Assembly: GCF_963675985.1 (NCBI RefSeq)
Contig: NZ_OY780957.1
Location: 1,387,501-1,451,500 of the forward strand
From: an uncultured Roseibium sp.
GTDB lineage: Bacteria > Pseudomonadota > Alphaproteobacteria > Rhizobiales > Stappiaceae
Length of the DNA stretch: 64,000 nucleotides
Direction of reading: 5' to 3'
How positions within the stretch are numbered: the first letter of the stretch is position 1; each line of letters starts with the position of its first letter. Position numbers and translations under genes: made by a program. Positions 20,549 through 29,325 of this stretch are shown here, piece after piece. The notes under the pieces were generated by a model. That model did not search any database and had not been told where the DNA came from. It saw nothing but the letters and a program-made list of their open reading frames with translations.

Positions 20549-22276
20549 TCAATCGGTTTTTCCAGCCTTTGCCCGTTCGCAGGCATGGTTCGCCGCGACG
20601 TAGGCGAAGGTGATTGCCGGGCCAATGGTGATGCCCGGGCCCGGATAGACGCCGCCCATGACCGACTGCATGTCATTGCCGCAGGCGTAAAGACCCTCGA
20701 TCGGCCGGTCCGACTTGGCCAGAACCTGGCAGTCCTCGTCTGTCTGCAAGCCGGTGGCGGAGCCGATGTCGCAAGGCCAGAGCCTGACGGCATAGAAGGG
20801 CGCCTTGTCGAGTTTGCCGAGGGTCGGGTTGGGCTTGTGAGATGCATCGCCGTTGACGCATTCGTAGGCGGTTTCTCCGCGATGGAAGTCCTCATCGACG
20901 CCGGTCTCGGCAAACCCGTTGAACCGATCGACAGTCTGCTTGAGTGCCGAAGCGTCGATGTCGAGATTTTCCGCCAGGTCTTCGAGGGTGTTTGCCCGAA
21001 CGAGATAGTCGTCTTCCAGGAAAGGCCTCAGACCCCGTCCACCCGGCCGCACCATGCCGAGGCCGTATTTGGTCAGCGCAGTGGCATCGGCAATGAGATA
21101 GGTCGGAATGCTCGACCCGTTTTCGTTGGCGGCATACATGGCAACGCCGAACTCGTGATAGGAGCGGCTTTCGTTGGTGAAACGCCTGCCGTTTTTATCG
21201 ACGCAGATGGTGCCCGGCTTTGACCGGTCGAGGACGAAATGCGGAAAGACCGCCGTTGTGCCGTCGGGCCGCTTTCGGACCGAGCAGGGCGCCCAGAAAA
21301 CATTTTGTTCCGCTCCCGTCCCGTAGCCTGCACCTTTGGCGAGGGCAAGATCGTGAAGGAGACCGGTATGGCCGGGGGCTGCGGGGCTGTAATCCAGCAC
21401 CGGTTGGGGCAGCATTTTGCCGCGCCGTTCCGAATGGCGCCCGAAGCCACCGCTCGCGAGGATGACGCCGCCGCGGATCGTAAGCTTCCGCTCCACGTTA
21501 CCCTGGCGGACCACGAGGCCTTCGATCCTGTTTTCGTCGCCGGAGAAGGCTTCCGTCTCGGTCTGGGTGGCGATGGTGACACCGAGATCGAGTGCGGACT
21601 TCAGCAATCGGCCGATCATCGCATTGCCCATGACGAGCCGGGTTCCGCGGCCGAAGCGCACCTTCTGCAGAAGAAATGAGCCGATCAGGCGAAACGCATA
21701 GCCGAACGACTTCAGCGACTTGGTCATGTTCAGCAGATGGGAGATGTCGTCGCGATCGATCATCAGGCCGCCGAGGATCGTGAATTCCGGGATCGGCGGC
21801 CGGACCAGTTTCAGATCCTTCCCGAGCTGGCCGGCATCGAACGGCTGCGGCTCCAGCGCCCGGCCGCGGGAGGTTGATCCATCCAGCTCGTACAAATAGT
21901 CCGGATGAAGCGACCGGGCGCTGAAATTCAGGTCCGTACGACTTTCAAGTTCTTTGACCGCCAATGGGCCGTTTCTCAGGAAGACGTCGCGCATGGCTGC
22001 AGACGATCGGTTGCCGATCGCATGATCGAGATATCTTTTCGCCTTTTCCGGACTGTCGTCGGGATCCGCATGGCGCGTGTTCGGGATCCAGGTGGTTCCA
22101 GCCGAATAGGCCGTCGTCCCGCCGAGATACTCAGTGTTTTCGATAAGAATGACCGATGCGCCCTTGAGGGCCGCAAAGACCGCCGCGGCCATCCCGGCGG
22201 CACCGGCACCCAGGACGGCGACATCGAATACGGCATTCTCCGGCAGTCGGGAGATCGTCGTCGATGCGTCTGTCAT
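20549..22276 (-). CDS. FAD-dependent dehydrogenase (fumarate reductase / KstD type)
   Basis: A 575-residue flavoprotein. FAD-binding GAGAAG is at residues 23-28, ENTEYLGGTTAYSAGT follows, and the C-terminal FAD closure GGVYPGPGITIGPAITFAYVA is intact. The family includes fumarate reductases and 3-ketosteroid-1-dehydrogenases, which introduce a C=C bond next to a carbonyl. Last gene of the TRAP-AroQ-NIPSNAP operon, overlapping the preceding gene by 4 bp. A role in desaturating a cyclic ketone or acid is an inference from this context. Confidence 0.88.
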   Translation of the reverse strand: MTDASTTISRLPENAVFDVAVLGAGAAGMAAAVFAALKGASVILIENTEYLGGTTAYSAGTTWIPNTRHADPDDSPEKAKRYLDHAIGNRSSAAMRDVFLRNGPLAVKELESRTDLNFSARSLHPDYLYELDGSTSRGRALEPQPFDAGQLGKDLKLVRPPIPEFTILGGLMIDRDDISHLLNMTKSLKSFGYAFRLIGSFLLQKVRFGRGTRLVMGNAMIGRLLKSALDLGVTIATQTETEAFSGDENRIEGLVVRQGNVERKLTIRGGVILASGGFGRHSERRGKMLPQPVLDYSPAAPGHTGLLHDLALAKGAGYGTGAEQNVFWAPCSVRKRPDGTTAVFPHFVLDRSKPGTICVDKNGRRFTNESRSYHEFGVAMYAANENGSSIPTYLIADATALTKYGLGMVRPGGRGLRPFLEDDYLVRANTLEDLAENLDIDASALKQTVDRFNGFAETGVDEDFHRGETAYECVNGDASHKPNPTLGKLDKAPFYAVRLWPCDIGSATGLQTDEDCQVLAKSDRPIEGLYACGNDMQSVMGGVYPGPGITIGPAITFAYVAANHACERAKAGKTD

Positions 22277-22938
22277 GGGTCTGTCCTTTTACTCGATGCC
22301 GTGCCGGCGGCCGGTTGAGCGCTGTTGTCGAAGAAGGAAAAGCGCCCGGGAAGGGCAGGCCGCCGGCCGATGCGCACCTGACGCTGGCGGATGCCGGGCG
22401 GGCAGGGCTCCGCCATCAGGGTTTCGGAAAATTCTTCGGCGGCGGCGTGGGACGGAAAGGCGCGATATTCCAGGGCCCGGTGCAGGGTGCCCGTCAGGGA
22501 TTGAACGGCAATCAATGGACGTTCGCTCGTTTTCTCCCAATAGGGTGCCAGCTGGCCGGGCAGGGCATCCACGATCGTTTCGACCACCGCGGGATCGTCT
22601 GAGACCGCTTCGGGCAGTCGCATTGCCTTGCCCGGATAGAACGGACTTTCGATGAAGAAATCCGTCTGCTGGGACAGCATGAGGCCTCGCACGGTTGCGA
22701 AAAAGTCGCTTTCCTGCTCCGTGAAATAGCGATCGTAGGTTGCGCGCCAATGGTTCAGGTCGTCATAGCGATAGAAATGCAGGATTTCCGTCCCGTCTTC
22801 GCGCGGGCAGACCATATAGAAGAGATTTGCCTGCAACAGCGGCAGGAAGAGCGGGCCGGAATTCCACTTTTTCTGGGCTTCCCAGAAAGCGTCTTCTTCT
22901 CCCGGCCGCAGCAGATAGGCCCTGCGTTCGAAGATCAT
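22273..22938 (-). CDS. NIPSNAP-like protein, duplicated alpha-beta barrel
   Basis: A 221-residue cytoplasmic protein. MIFERRAYLLRPGEEDAFWE and, later, a second similar block (ALEYRAFPSHAAAEEF) suggest two dimeric alpha-beta-barrel (NIPSNAP-like) halves. No catalytic motif is visible. Such proteins often sit beside oxidoreductases in catabolic operons with unknown role. Start and stop each overlap a neighbour by 4 bp, so it is translationally locked between the AroQ-like protein and the flavoprotein. Confidence 0.65.
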   Translation of the reverse strand: MIFERRAYLLRPGEEDAFWEAQKKWNSGPLFLPLLQANLFYMVCPREDGTEILHFYRYDDLNHWRATYDRYFTEQESDFFATVRGLMLSQQTDFFIESPFYPGKAMRLPEAVSDDPAVVETIVDALPGQLAPYWEKTSERPLIAVQSLTGTLHRALEYRAFPSHAAAEEFSETLMAEPCPPGIRQRQVRIGRRPALPGRFSFFDNSAQPAAGTASSKRTDP

Positions 22939-23390
22939 TTGCCGGCCGTTTCTGCCTCGGGATCGAGCATGTCCAGCACCGCTTCGATGGCGAGCCGGTA
23001 TCCTCTAGCGCCGAAGCCGGCCATGACAGCGGTCGCATAAGGCGACACCAGGGAATGGTGATACATCGCCTCACGGGAATGCACGTTGGAAATGTGCAGC
23101 TCGACGATTGGCCCCTTGAACATCTTCAACGCGTCGACGATGGCGATCGAATAGAAGGTGAAGGCAGCCGGGTTGATGATAATCGCATCTGCGGTGTCGA
23201 TGCCCTCATGCACCCAGTCGATGATCTCGTATTCCCTGTTCGACTGGCGGAAAGTGATCTCGTTGCCGCCGGCCGCGGCAACGCACATGTCTTCCACATC
23301 GGCCAGTGTCGTCTTGCCGTAAATTTCCGGCTCGCGCTTGCCCAGGCGGTTCAGGTTGGGTCCGTTCAGGACGAGAATATGACGTTTCAT
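22935..23390 (-). CDS. Type II 3-dehydroquinate dehydratase-like protein (AroQ family)
   Basis: A 151-residue AroQ-family protein. Type II dehydroquinases dehydrate 3-dehydroquinate to 3-dehydroshikimate, biosynthetically or in quinate catabolism. Kept: NGPNLN (10-14), Arg19, Tyr24, Asn73, Glu97 and His99 (VELHIS). Changed: the substrate-contacting His81 of M. tuberculosis AroQ is Phe79 (NPAAFTFYS), and Arg112 is Tyr110 (SREAMYHHS). The dehydration chemistry could survive while substrate choice differs. It is embedded in a TRAP-transporter operon, not with chorismate genes. Confidence 0.85.
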   Translation of the reverse strand: MKRHILVLNGPNLNRLGKREPEIYGKTTLADVEDMCVAAAGGNEITFRQSNREYEIIDWVHEGIDTADAIIINPAAFTFYSIAIVDALKMFKGPIVELHISNVHSREAMYHHSLVSPYATAVMAGFGARGYRLAIEAVLDMLDPEAETAGK

Positions 23391-23414
23391 GTGAGTGTCT
23401 CCCGAGAAAAGAGG

Positions 23415-24716
23415 TTAGCCCTTGTATCCAAACAGCCTTGGCAGCCAGAGCACGAAGTCGGGCGTCAGGGTGATCAGCAACAGGAGGATCAGCATTGCGA
23501 AGAGGAACGGCAGGACCTCCTTGACGATGCTGTTTATGTTCGCTCCCGATATGGATGACATGACGAACAGCAACAGCCCGTAGGGCGGCGTGATCAGCCC
23601 GATCATGATGTTGATGACGCACACGATGCCGAAATGGACCATGTCTACACCGAGTTCGTGGGCAGTCGGGATCAGAACCGGGATCACGATCAGCAGGATC
23701 GTCGTCCCTTCCAGAAGGCAGCCCAGAGCCAGAAGGATGGCGTTCACGAGCAGCAGGAAGCCTGTTGTGGAGAGGTCGAAGCCGGCGATATAGGCCTTCA
23801 GGGCGTTCGGGATGTTTTCGACCGTCACCACATAGTTGAAAGCGAGGGCGCCTGCGATCAACATGCCGACCGAGATCGAGATGCGCGCGCTGGACAGGAC
23901 AGAGGTGTAGGTCCCCTTCCAGGTCACCGAACGGTACAGGAAGATCGAAATGAACAGCGCGTAGAGAGCGGCCACCGCGGCGGCTTCTGTCGGCGTCGTG
24001 ATGCCGCCATAGATGCCGCCGAGCAGCACCACCGGCATCATGAGAGCCGGAAAGGCACGCACGGTGATCTTTGGAAGGTCCCTGACGGGCACCGGCGCTT
24101 CGACCGGAAATTCACGCTTGCGGGCGATAAAGACGATGAGCGCCATCTGCACGAGCCCCATGGCCAGGCCCGGCAGAACGCCGGCCAGGAACAGGAAGCC
24201 GATGGACGCGTCGGAAACGAGCGAGTAGATCACGATCGGAATGGACGGCGGAATGATCGGTCCGATCACGGCGGAAGCGGCGGTCAGGCCCGCTGCGAAG
24301 CTCGCCGGATAGCGGTTCCCCTCGGTCATCATCTTCTGCATCATGCGGCCGGTGCCGACGGCATCGGCAATCGCCGATCCGGACATGCCGGCGAAGACAA
24401 TACTCTGCAGCACGTTGACGAGGGCCAGCCCGCCGCGGAACCGCCCGACGATCGCATTGCAGAATTCCAGCAGGCGAAGCGTCATCGAACCGTTGTTCAT
24501 CAGCTCGGCTGCCAGGATGAACAGGGGCACTGCCAGCAACACGTAGCTTGTGTGAAGGCCGTTCAGCACCTGTTCGGCTGCGGTACCCATGTCGAGACCG
24601 GCCAGGAACAGATAGATGGTCGAAGACACGATCATCGCGTGCCCGATCGGCAGGCCGAGAATCGATAGGCCGAGGATGGAGAGAATGGCGACGGTAAAAG
24701 GATCGGCGAGGGTCAC
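23415..24716 (-). CDS. dctM: TRAP transporter large membrane subunit (DctM)
   Basis: A 433-residue, 12-segment membrane protein of the TRAP family, the Na+-coupled channel for a periplasmically bound acid. Typical blocks: FAGMSGSAIADAVGTG, IGPIIPPSIPIVIY, and the C-terminal GLITPPYGLLLFV. It overlaps dctQ by 4 bp and lies 24 bp upstream of the AroQ-like gene, so transport and catabolism are co-transcribed. Confidence 0.95.
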   Translation of the reverse strand: MTLADPFTVAILSILGLSILGLPIGHAMIVSSTIYLFLAGLDMGTAAEQVLNGLHTSYVLLAVPLFILAAELMNNGSMTLRLLEFCNAIVGRFRGGLALVNVLQSIVFAGMSGSAIADAVGTGRMMQKMMTEGNRYPASFAAGLTAASAVIGPIIPPSIPIVIYSLVSDASIGFLFLAGVLPGLAMGLVQMALIVFIARKREFPVEAPVPVRDLPKITVRAFPALMMPVVLLGGIYGGITTPTEAAAVAALYALFISIFLYRSVTWKGTYTSVLSSARISISVGMLIAGALAFNYVVTVENIPNALKAYIAGFDLSTTGFLLLVNAILLALGCLLEGTTILLIVIPVLIPTAHELGVDMVHFGIVCVINIMIGLITPPYGLLLFVMSSISGANINSIVKEVLPFLFAMLILLLLITLTPDFVLWLPRLFGYKG

Positions 24717-25201
24717 TTGGCCTCCCCCTTTTTCGGGGACGGCGAAACGGTGCGGCCGAAGGAGCGCACGCTGATCACCACGTATTTGACCAGAATGGCC
24801 ACGACAAACAGGAGGTAGATCGAAAACAGGTGGTCGTACCGGATCTTCAGATAAGTCGTCTTTTGAATCTTCATGAAGGAGACAAAGTCATAGACCGCCG
24901 GCAGCGATGAGGCGTAGACCACAAGCAGAACGATTGCAGTCACAAGGGACATCACAGCACGGGTTCGCTTGCCAACGCTGGTGGTCAGGATGTCGAAGCG
25001 AATTTCCTCTTCTTCGCGCAGAACGAAGGCGGCGCCCCAAAGGACAAGCCACAGCCATGCGGTCACGGTGAGTTCGGATGCCCAGCCACTTGGCAGATTG
25101 AGCAAATAACGGAAGACGACCTGCAGAATGAACGCCGCGAAGACCAGGGCGAGCAAAAAGGCAGCGACGTTTTCGGCACGCCGATGTAACCATCCAAGCA
25201 T
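24713..25201 (-). CDS. dctQ: TRAP transporter small membrane subunit (DctQ)
   Basis: A 162-residue protein with four membrane helices. LQVVFRYLLNLPSGWASELTV and the acidic FVLREEEEIRFDIL segment are DctQ hallmarks. It separates from dctP by 92 bp that include a strong hairpin, and overlaps dctM. Confidence 0.93.
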   Translation of the reverse strand: MLGWLHRRAENVAAFLLALVFAAFILQVVFRYLLNLPSGWASELTVTAWLWLVLWGAAFVLREEEEIRFDILTTSVGKRTRAVMSLVTAIVLLVVYASSLPAVYDFVSFMKIQKTTYLKIRYDHLFSIYLLFVVAILVKYVVISVRSFGRTVSPSPKKGEAK

Positions 25202-25250
25202 GGGATAGATCCCTATCGAGACTTGAGACGTAAAGCCGGAAGCAGGGAAA

Positions 25251-25275
25251 GCCGCCGAACAGTCCGGTCGGCGGC
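25251..25275 (-). other. Intercistronic hairpin between dctP and dctQ
   Basis: GCCGCCGA (25251-25258) and TCGGCGGC (25268-25275) form a perfect 8-bp stem with a 9-nt loop. In the direction of transcription only a short TTT follows, so termination would be partial at most. Suited to keeping the binding protein in excess over the membrane subunits. Confidence 0.62.
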
Positions 25276-25293
25276 CCTCCTCGCACGGGAGAC

Positions 25294-26283
25294 TTAGAGA
25301 GCGTTGATCCGCTCAAGCATGCCTTCCGGCCAGTTTTTCGCGATGTCGGATTTCTTGTACATGTCCTGCGCGTAGGCGCGGAACGCATCGACGTCGGGCT
25401 TGTAGACCTTCAGGCCGTGCTCCTTCATGAAACCGACGAGCTCGACTTCCTTTTGTCCCTGCAGCTCGTTGTTGGCGGCAATGGCCGCATCCGCCGCCGC
25501 CTGGAACTTCTTCTGCTGTTCCGGTGTCATCTTGTCCCAGGCTTCCTTCGATACGGAAAGCACTGTGTAACCAAGGATATGGCTGGTTTCCACGATCTGG
25601 GACATGACTTCGTAGAACTTCATGGCCTGGACGTTGCTCAGCGGATTGTCCTGGCCGTCGATCGCACCGATCTGAAGACCGGTGTAGACCTCGGCATAGG
25701 CCATCGGGGTCGGATTTGCGCCCAGTGCCTTGCCGAGAAACTGCCAGGATTCACCGCCCGGCATGCGCAGTTTGACGCCGGACATGTCGGCGGGGGTCTT
25801 GATTTCCTTGTCGATGCGCAGGCCGACCTGGCGGGTGCCGTTGTAGATCGGGCCGAGGATCTTGATGTTCAGCTTGTCTTCGGCCATGTGCTTCATTTCC
25901 TGGCCCGCTTCGCTTTCGAAAAAGCGGGTCAGGTGGTCGGCGTCGCGGAAAAGATAGGCTGCGGTCAGCAGGGACCACTCGGGAACGAGGTTGGCGATGT
26001 CCTGGGGCGGCAGGTCGCTCATCTCCAGATTACCGCGTTGAATGGCGATAATCTCGGTGCCCTGCTTGAACATGGTGCCGTTGTAATAGGCTTCGAAAAC
26101 GAAGTCGTCGGCGATCGCGTTGCTGAACTGCTTGACGATATTGGCGCGGATGTCCTGCTCGTTGAACACCGTCGAGAAACGGATGCGCATCTTGTCCTGT
26201 GCGAACGAGCCGGTCGTTCCGGCCAGGGTGCACGCGGCAATGCCAAGCGCAAGTGCCGTACGGCGGGTGATTTTCCTCATCAT
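25294..26283 (-). CDS. dctP: TRAP transporter substrate-binding protein (DctP)
   Basis: A 329-residue periplasmic protein. The signal peptide (MMRKITRRTALALGIAACTLAGTTGSFA) starts with a twin-arginine-like RR and is followed by QDKMRIRFSTV. The family Arg of the ligand pocket lies near VGLRIDKEIKTPADMSG. Two adjacent ATGs (26283, 26280) follow GGGAGGAAA; the second has better spacing. TRAP proteins mostly bind organic acids; the neighbours suggest a quinate-like hydroxy acid. Promoter and operator lie in the AT-rich region up to 26436. Confidence 0.93.
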   Translation of the reverse strand: MMRKITRRTALALGIAACTLAGTTGSFAQDKMRIRFSTVFNEQDIRANIVKQFSNAIADDFVFEAYYNGTMFKQGTEIIAIQRGNLEMSDLPPQDIANLVPEWSLLTAAYLFRDADHLTRFFESEAGQEMKHMAEDKLNIKILGPIYNGTRQVGLRIDKEIKTPADMSGVKLRMPGGESWQFLGKALGANPTPMAYAEVYTGLQIGAIDGQDNPLSNVQAMKFYEVMSQIVETSHILGYTVLSVSKEAWDKMTPEQQKKFQAAADAAIAANNELQGQKEVELVGFMKEHGLKVYKPDVDAFRAYAQDMYKKSDIAKNWPEGMLERINAL

Positions 26284-26355
26284 TTTCCTCCCAGTCAGAA
26301 ATTGCCATGAGGGGCCAGCTTCACCACGAAGCTTGTCGGCGACATTTGCAAAAAA

Positions 26356-26370
26356 TGGAATTAAATTCAA
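26356..26370. promoter_or_regulatory. Candidate IclR-type operator upstream of dctP
   Basis: TGGAATTAAATTCAA is a 15-bp near palindrome (TGGAA-N5-TTCAA) 73 bp upstream of the dctP start in AT-rich DNA. It resembles the known IclR consensus TGGAAATNATTTCCA. The same half sites and spacing recur at 30102-30116. The IclR gene at 27389-28201 is the obvious candidate regulator. Confidence 0.5.
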
Positions 26371-26436
26371 GAATTAAAATAACTTCATTTTTTGTTTTGG
26401 GTTCTATGAATGGATTGCAGGCCCTTTCGGAAGTCC

Positions 26437-27264
26437 TCAGATCCAGGAATGTCCGGCCTTGGTGAGGATGGAAACCGCAGTCTCAAAGGCGCGTTTTGCC
26501 CGTTCGGCAGGCCGCGCTGTCCGGGCCAATTCCACATCCGGCACTTCGACGCTGATCAGCAAGTCGCCTGGCAGGGCCTCGACCAGTTCGACGAGATCGA
26601 TACCCCCTTCACCCGGGAAATTGCGTGCAGTCCGCGCGATGCGGGTGAGCTCCTCCCGGGAAGGATCAAACGGCACCGGACCGTCGCATAACTGCCCGTA
26701 GGCGATCTGGTGAACGGGCAAGGCCGCAATCTCTGCGCAGGTCGTCCCGGACCGGTGCACGTGGAGAGCATCGATGATGATCGTCGCGTTCGGGGTGTCG
26801 ACCTTGTCGACGATGCGTCGGGCTGCCGCCAGGTCGGGAACGCCGGTAAAAGGCATGAATTCCAGGGCGGCATTCAGTTTGTATCCGGCCGCCGCTTCGG
26901 CGAATTCAGCGTATTTCTCGGTCAGGCGAATCTCGTCGGTATCGTCTCCGACGACAAGGATGTTGCTGGCCCCAAGAACAGCAGCGCGCACAAGCAATGC
27001 GGCGTAATCGTCGCGCGTCGTGGCGGCGTTGAGACGAACCATCTCTATGTCGGCGACCTGCACCCCGGTGTCCGACAGGACGGACAGTGTCTCGCTCAAC
27101 AGGGCGTCGTCCGTCAGCAGGGGATAAGGAGCTTCCGCCTGAGGATTGGCGGGCAGCAGGCGCAGGCCAAGCATTTGAAAACCTGCGTCTGCAGCGGCTC
27201 GGATCGCAACGGTTGGGGCCACGTCGTGGAGGGTAAGGAAGGAGAGTGACAGGGTGTGGGGCAT
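26437..27264 (-). CDS. TIM-barrel isomerase/dehydratase (AP-endonuclease-2 fold)
   Basis: A 275-residue protein of the xylose-isomerase-like TIM-barrel family, which includes sugar-phosphate isomerases, IolI/IolE and AsbF/QuiC 3-dehydroshikimate dehydratase. Probable metal ligands: Glu in AALEFMPF, Asp and His in IIDALHVHRSG, Gln in YGQLCDG, Glu in ISVEVPD. Next to an AroQ-like and a quinate/shikimate-type dehydrogenase, a dehydratase making an aromatic acid is attractive, but sequence alone does not tell it from an isomerase. Its ribosome-binding site is weak. Confidence 0.75.
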   Translation of the reverse strand: MPHTLSLSFLTLHDVAPTVAIRAAADAGFQMLGLRLLPANPQAEAPYPLLTDDALLSETLSVLSDTGVQVADIEMVRLNAATTRDDYAALLVRAAVLGASNILVVGDDTDEIRLTEKYAEFAEAAAGYKLNAALEFMPFTGVPDLAAARRIVDKVDTPNATIIIDALHVHRSGTTCAEIAALPVHQIAYGQLCDGPVPFDPSREELTRIARTARNFPGEGGIDLVELVEALPGDLLISVEVPDVELARTARPAERAKRAFETAVSILTKAGHSWI

Positions 27265-27388
27265 TGGAAAACCTCATGAATTTTCTGATGGCCGGATTGA
27301 AAAGGACGCGCGATCCCCGCGCGGGCGCTCGCTGCGTCCACGGGTGATGGGAGACTTGAAATCAGTCGGTTGATCGTATCGTTAGAAG

Positions 27389-28201
27389 CTATCCGGCCTG
27401 TTTCAGTCCGGCGCTATGCGTGAAGAAGGATGACGTGGAACTCGCCGCCCCCAGTTCGGTTGCTGCCTGTTTGAGTGTGGGACTGAGTTCCCTGGCACGG
27501 TCTTCATTAAGACGGGCATAGGGGCCTGCGATCGAAACGCAGCCGACCACGGTCCCCGTGAGCGTATTGCGAACGGGCATTGCCATCGCCGCCAATCCGA
27601 CCGTATAGGTGTTTGCGGAATAGGCGTATCCCTGTTTCCGGAAGGTGGCGAGCAGCGTCTGCAGTTCCGCGATGCTTTCGACGACCTTGAGGCCGGCGGC
27701 AGTCGATCCCGAGCGGAGCCCCTGCATACTGACCAGGGCGATCGCCTGATCATCGTCCATGGTGGACAGCCAGGCGAGGCCGCCGGCCGTGGATGCCAGG
27801 TGGATTTGCATCCCCTGTTCCGGGCCAGGGTCGTAGCGCAGTCCTGTGGTCGCGCCCTGGGCCGCGGCAACCCAGATCAGTTTACTGCCATCGACAACGG
27901 ACAGGCGGACCAGTTCATGACTGGCCTGGGCCAGCTTGTCGAGCACGGGCTGGGCAAAGTCGCTAATACCGCAGCGGGTCAGGTAGTTCAGGCCCATGGC
28001 CGCCAGCTTGAGGCTCAGGCTGTAGCGCCCGCCCGCCTCGTGCTGCCGGACATATCCGAGCCTGGCGAATTCGTTCAATTGGCGGTGGACCCCGCTCATC
28101 GGCTGTCCGGTTCGGGCGGCAATCTCGCTTACCGTATAACCGTCGGGATCCTCCGTAAGTAGTTCCAGGATGCCGAGAGCTTTCTCGATCACGCTACTCA
28201 T
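27389..28201 (-). CDS. IclR-family transcriptional regulator
   Basis: A 270-residue regulator. The N-terminal winged HTH covers residues 1-62 (VIEKALGILELLTEDPDGY, then MSGVHRQLNEFARLGYV), and the C-terminal effector domain about 75-250. Very strong ribosome-binding site (GGGGGGGAAACA) before ATG 28201. It lies among catabolic genes of the same strand, 15 bp after the Gfo/Idh/MocA gene. Predicted operators: TGGAA-N5-TTCAA upstream of dctP and between the divergent SDRs. Confidence 0.92.
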   Translation of the reverse strand: MSSVIEKALGILELLTEDPDGYTVSEIAARTGQPMSGVHRQLNEFARLGYVRQHEAGGRYSLSLKLAAMGLNYLTRCGISDFAQPVLDKLAQASHELVRLSVVDGSKLIWVAAAQGATTGLRYDPGPEQGMQIHLASTAGGLAWLSTMDDDQAIALVSMQGLRSGSTAAGLKVVESIAELQTLLATFRKQGYAYSANTYTVGLAAMAMPVRNTLTGTVVGCVSIAGPYARLNEDRARELSPTLKQAATELGAASSTSSFFTHSAGLKQAG

Positions 28202-28215
28202 TGTTTCCCCCCCAG

Positions 28216-29274
28216 TTAAGACAGCATGGATTGCGGTGAAACCGGTCCTGTTCTGCCTTGTGCAGAAAACAGCATTGCCTCAACGCAGGCAAGACTTTGC
28301 ATGGCGTCCCGGACGGTTACCAACGGCTCTGTATTTCCCTCCACGACGGACAGGAAATGCTTGAACTGGAGCGAAAACGGATGGCCCGGCTGAACGGAAT
28401 GCTTCTCGGGCGTCATCGGCTCGTACCAGGACTTTTCTCCCGGATAAGACCAGATATGGAAGTCCGGCAGCGAGATCGCCCCTTCGGTTCCACTGTAATA
28501 ATGGGCGCTGGCGGGCAAGGCCGGGAAGCGCTCGGGAACCTCGCCTGCCGTCAGATCCCAGGCCCAAGGGGAAACCGCGGCATCCGACATCGTGAAATTC
28601 GCCAGAAGGCCGCTTTCGAAACGCACGGACGCCACCGCGCTGTCCTCGACTTCGAGGCCGCGCACGGCGGAAGACGCAAGGGTCACGACTTCCGTGATGT
28701 CTCCGAAAATAAAGCGCAGCAGATCGACTTCGTGGATCATGTTGATCAACATCGGGCCGCCGCTGCCCGGTTGCCGCCGCCATTCCGCATCGTGGTATCC
28801 GGCGTTCTTGAACATCGCGCCCATGACGGTTGCCACGACGGGCTTACCGATCCTGCCCGCGGCAATCAGCGACCGGGCTTCGCGGATAATCGGATTGTGG
28901 CGGCGATGATGACCGACAAGGACGGGGACATTCTTCCGCTCTGCAGCCTCGGCCAGCCGGATTGCCGTCCGTGCGGTTTCGGCGATCGGCTTTTCGACCA
29001 GGACCGGTATTCCCGCTTCGACCAGCTCAAGTGCAATCGGAACATGCGTCGCGTTGGGCGAGGCCACGATGGCGGCGTCAAAACCGCCTTCCTTCAGGAG
29101 GCCTGCCGTGTCCGAAAACCAGCGGACGTCTGCATTTTCGGCAACTTGCGAGGAAGTCGGAAGCGGATCGACAAGGGCGACGGCCTTTGCCTTGTCTGCC
29201 GCCCTTGCGATGGTTGCAAGGTGCTGCTGCCCGATCACGCCGGCCCCGATCACCGCAATCCTGCATTCATTCAT
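28216..29274 (-). CDS. Gfo/Idh/MocA-family oxidoreductase
   Basis: A 352-residue NAD(P)-dependent oxidoreductase of the glucose-fructose oxidoreductase/inositol dehydrogenase family. The Rossmann motif AVIGAGVIGQQHL is at 7-19, the EKP motif (VLVEKPIAET) carries the conserved Lys, and GGPMLINMIHEVDLLRF includes the conserved His. Family members oxidise cyclic polyols or sugars, in keeping with a polyhydroxylated alicyclic substrate. It lies 51 bp after the SDR gene in the same direction. Confidence 0.9.
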   Translation of the reverse strand: MNECRIAVIGAGVIGQQHLATIARAADKAKAVALVDPLPTSSQVAENADVRWFSDTAGLLKEGGFDAAIVASPNATHVPIALELVEAGIPVLVEKPIAETARTAIRLAEAAERKNVPVLVGHHRRHNPIIREARSLIAAGRIGKPVVATVMGAMFKNAGYHDAEWRRQPGSGGPMLINMIHEVDLLRFIFGDITEVVTLASSAVRGLEVEDSAVASVRFESGLLANFTMSDAAVSPWAWDLTAGEVPERFPALPASAHYYSGTEGAISLPDFHIWSYPGEKSWYEPMTPEKHSVQPGHPFSLQFKHFLSVVEGNTEPLVTVRDAMQSLACVEAMLFSAQGRTGPVSPQSMLS

Positions 29275-29325
29275 GGGTTCGCCCTTCCGTTTTCTCTCGC
29301 CTGAATGGCGCCTCGTCCTGCTTCA

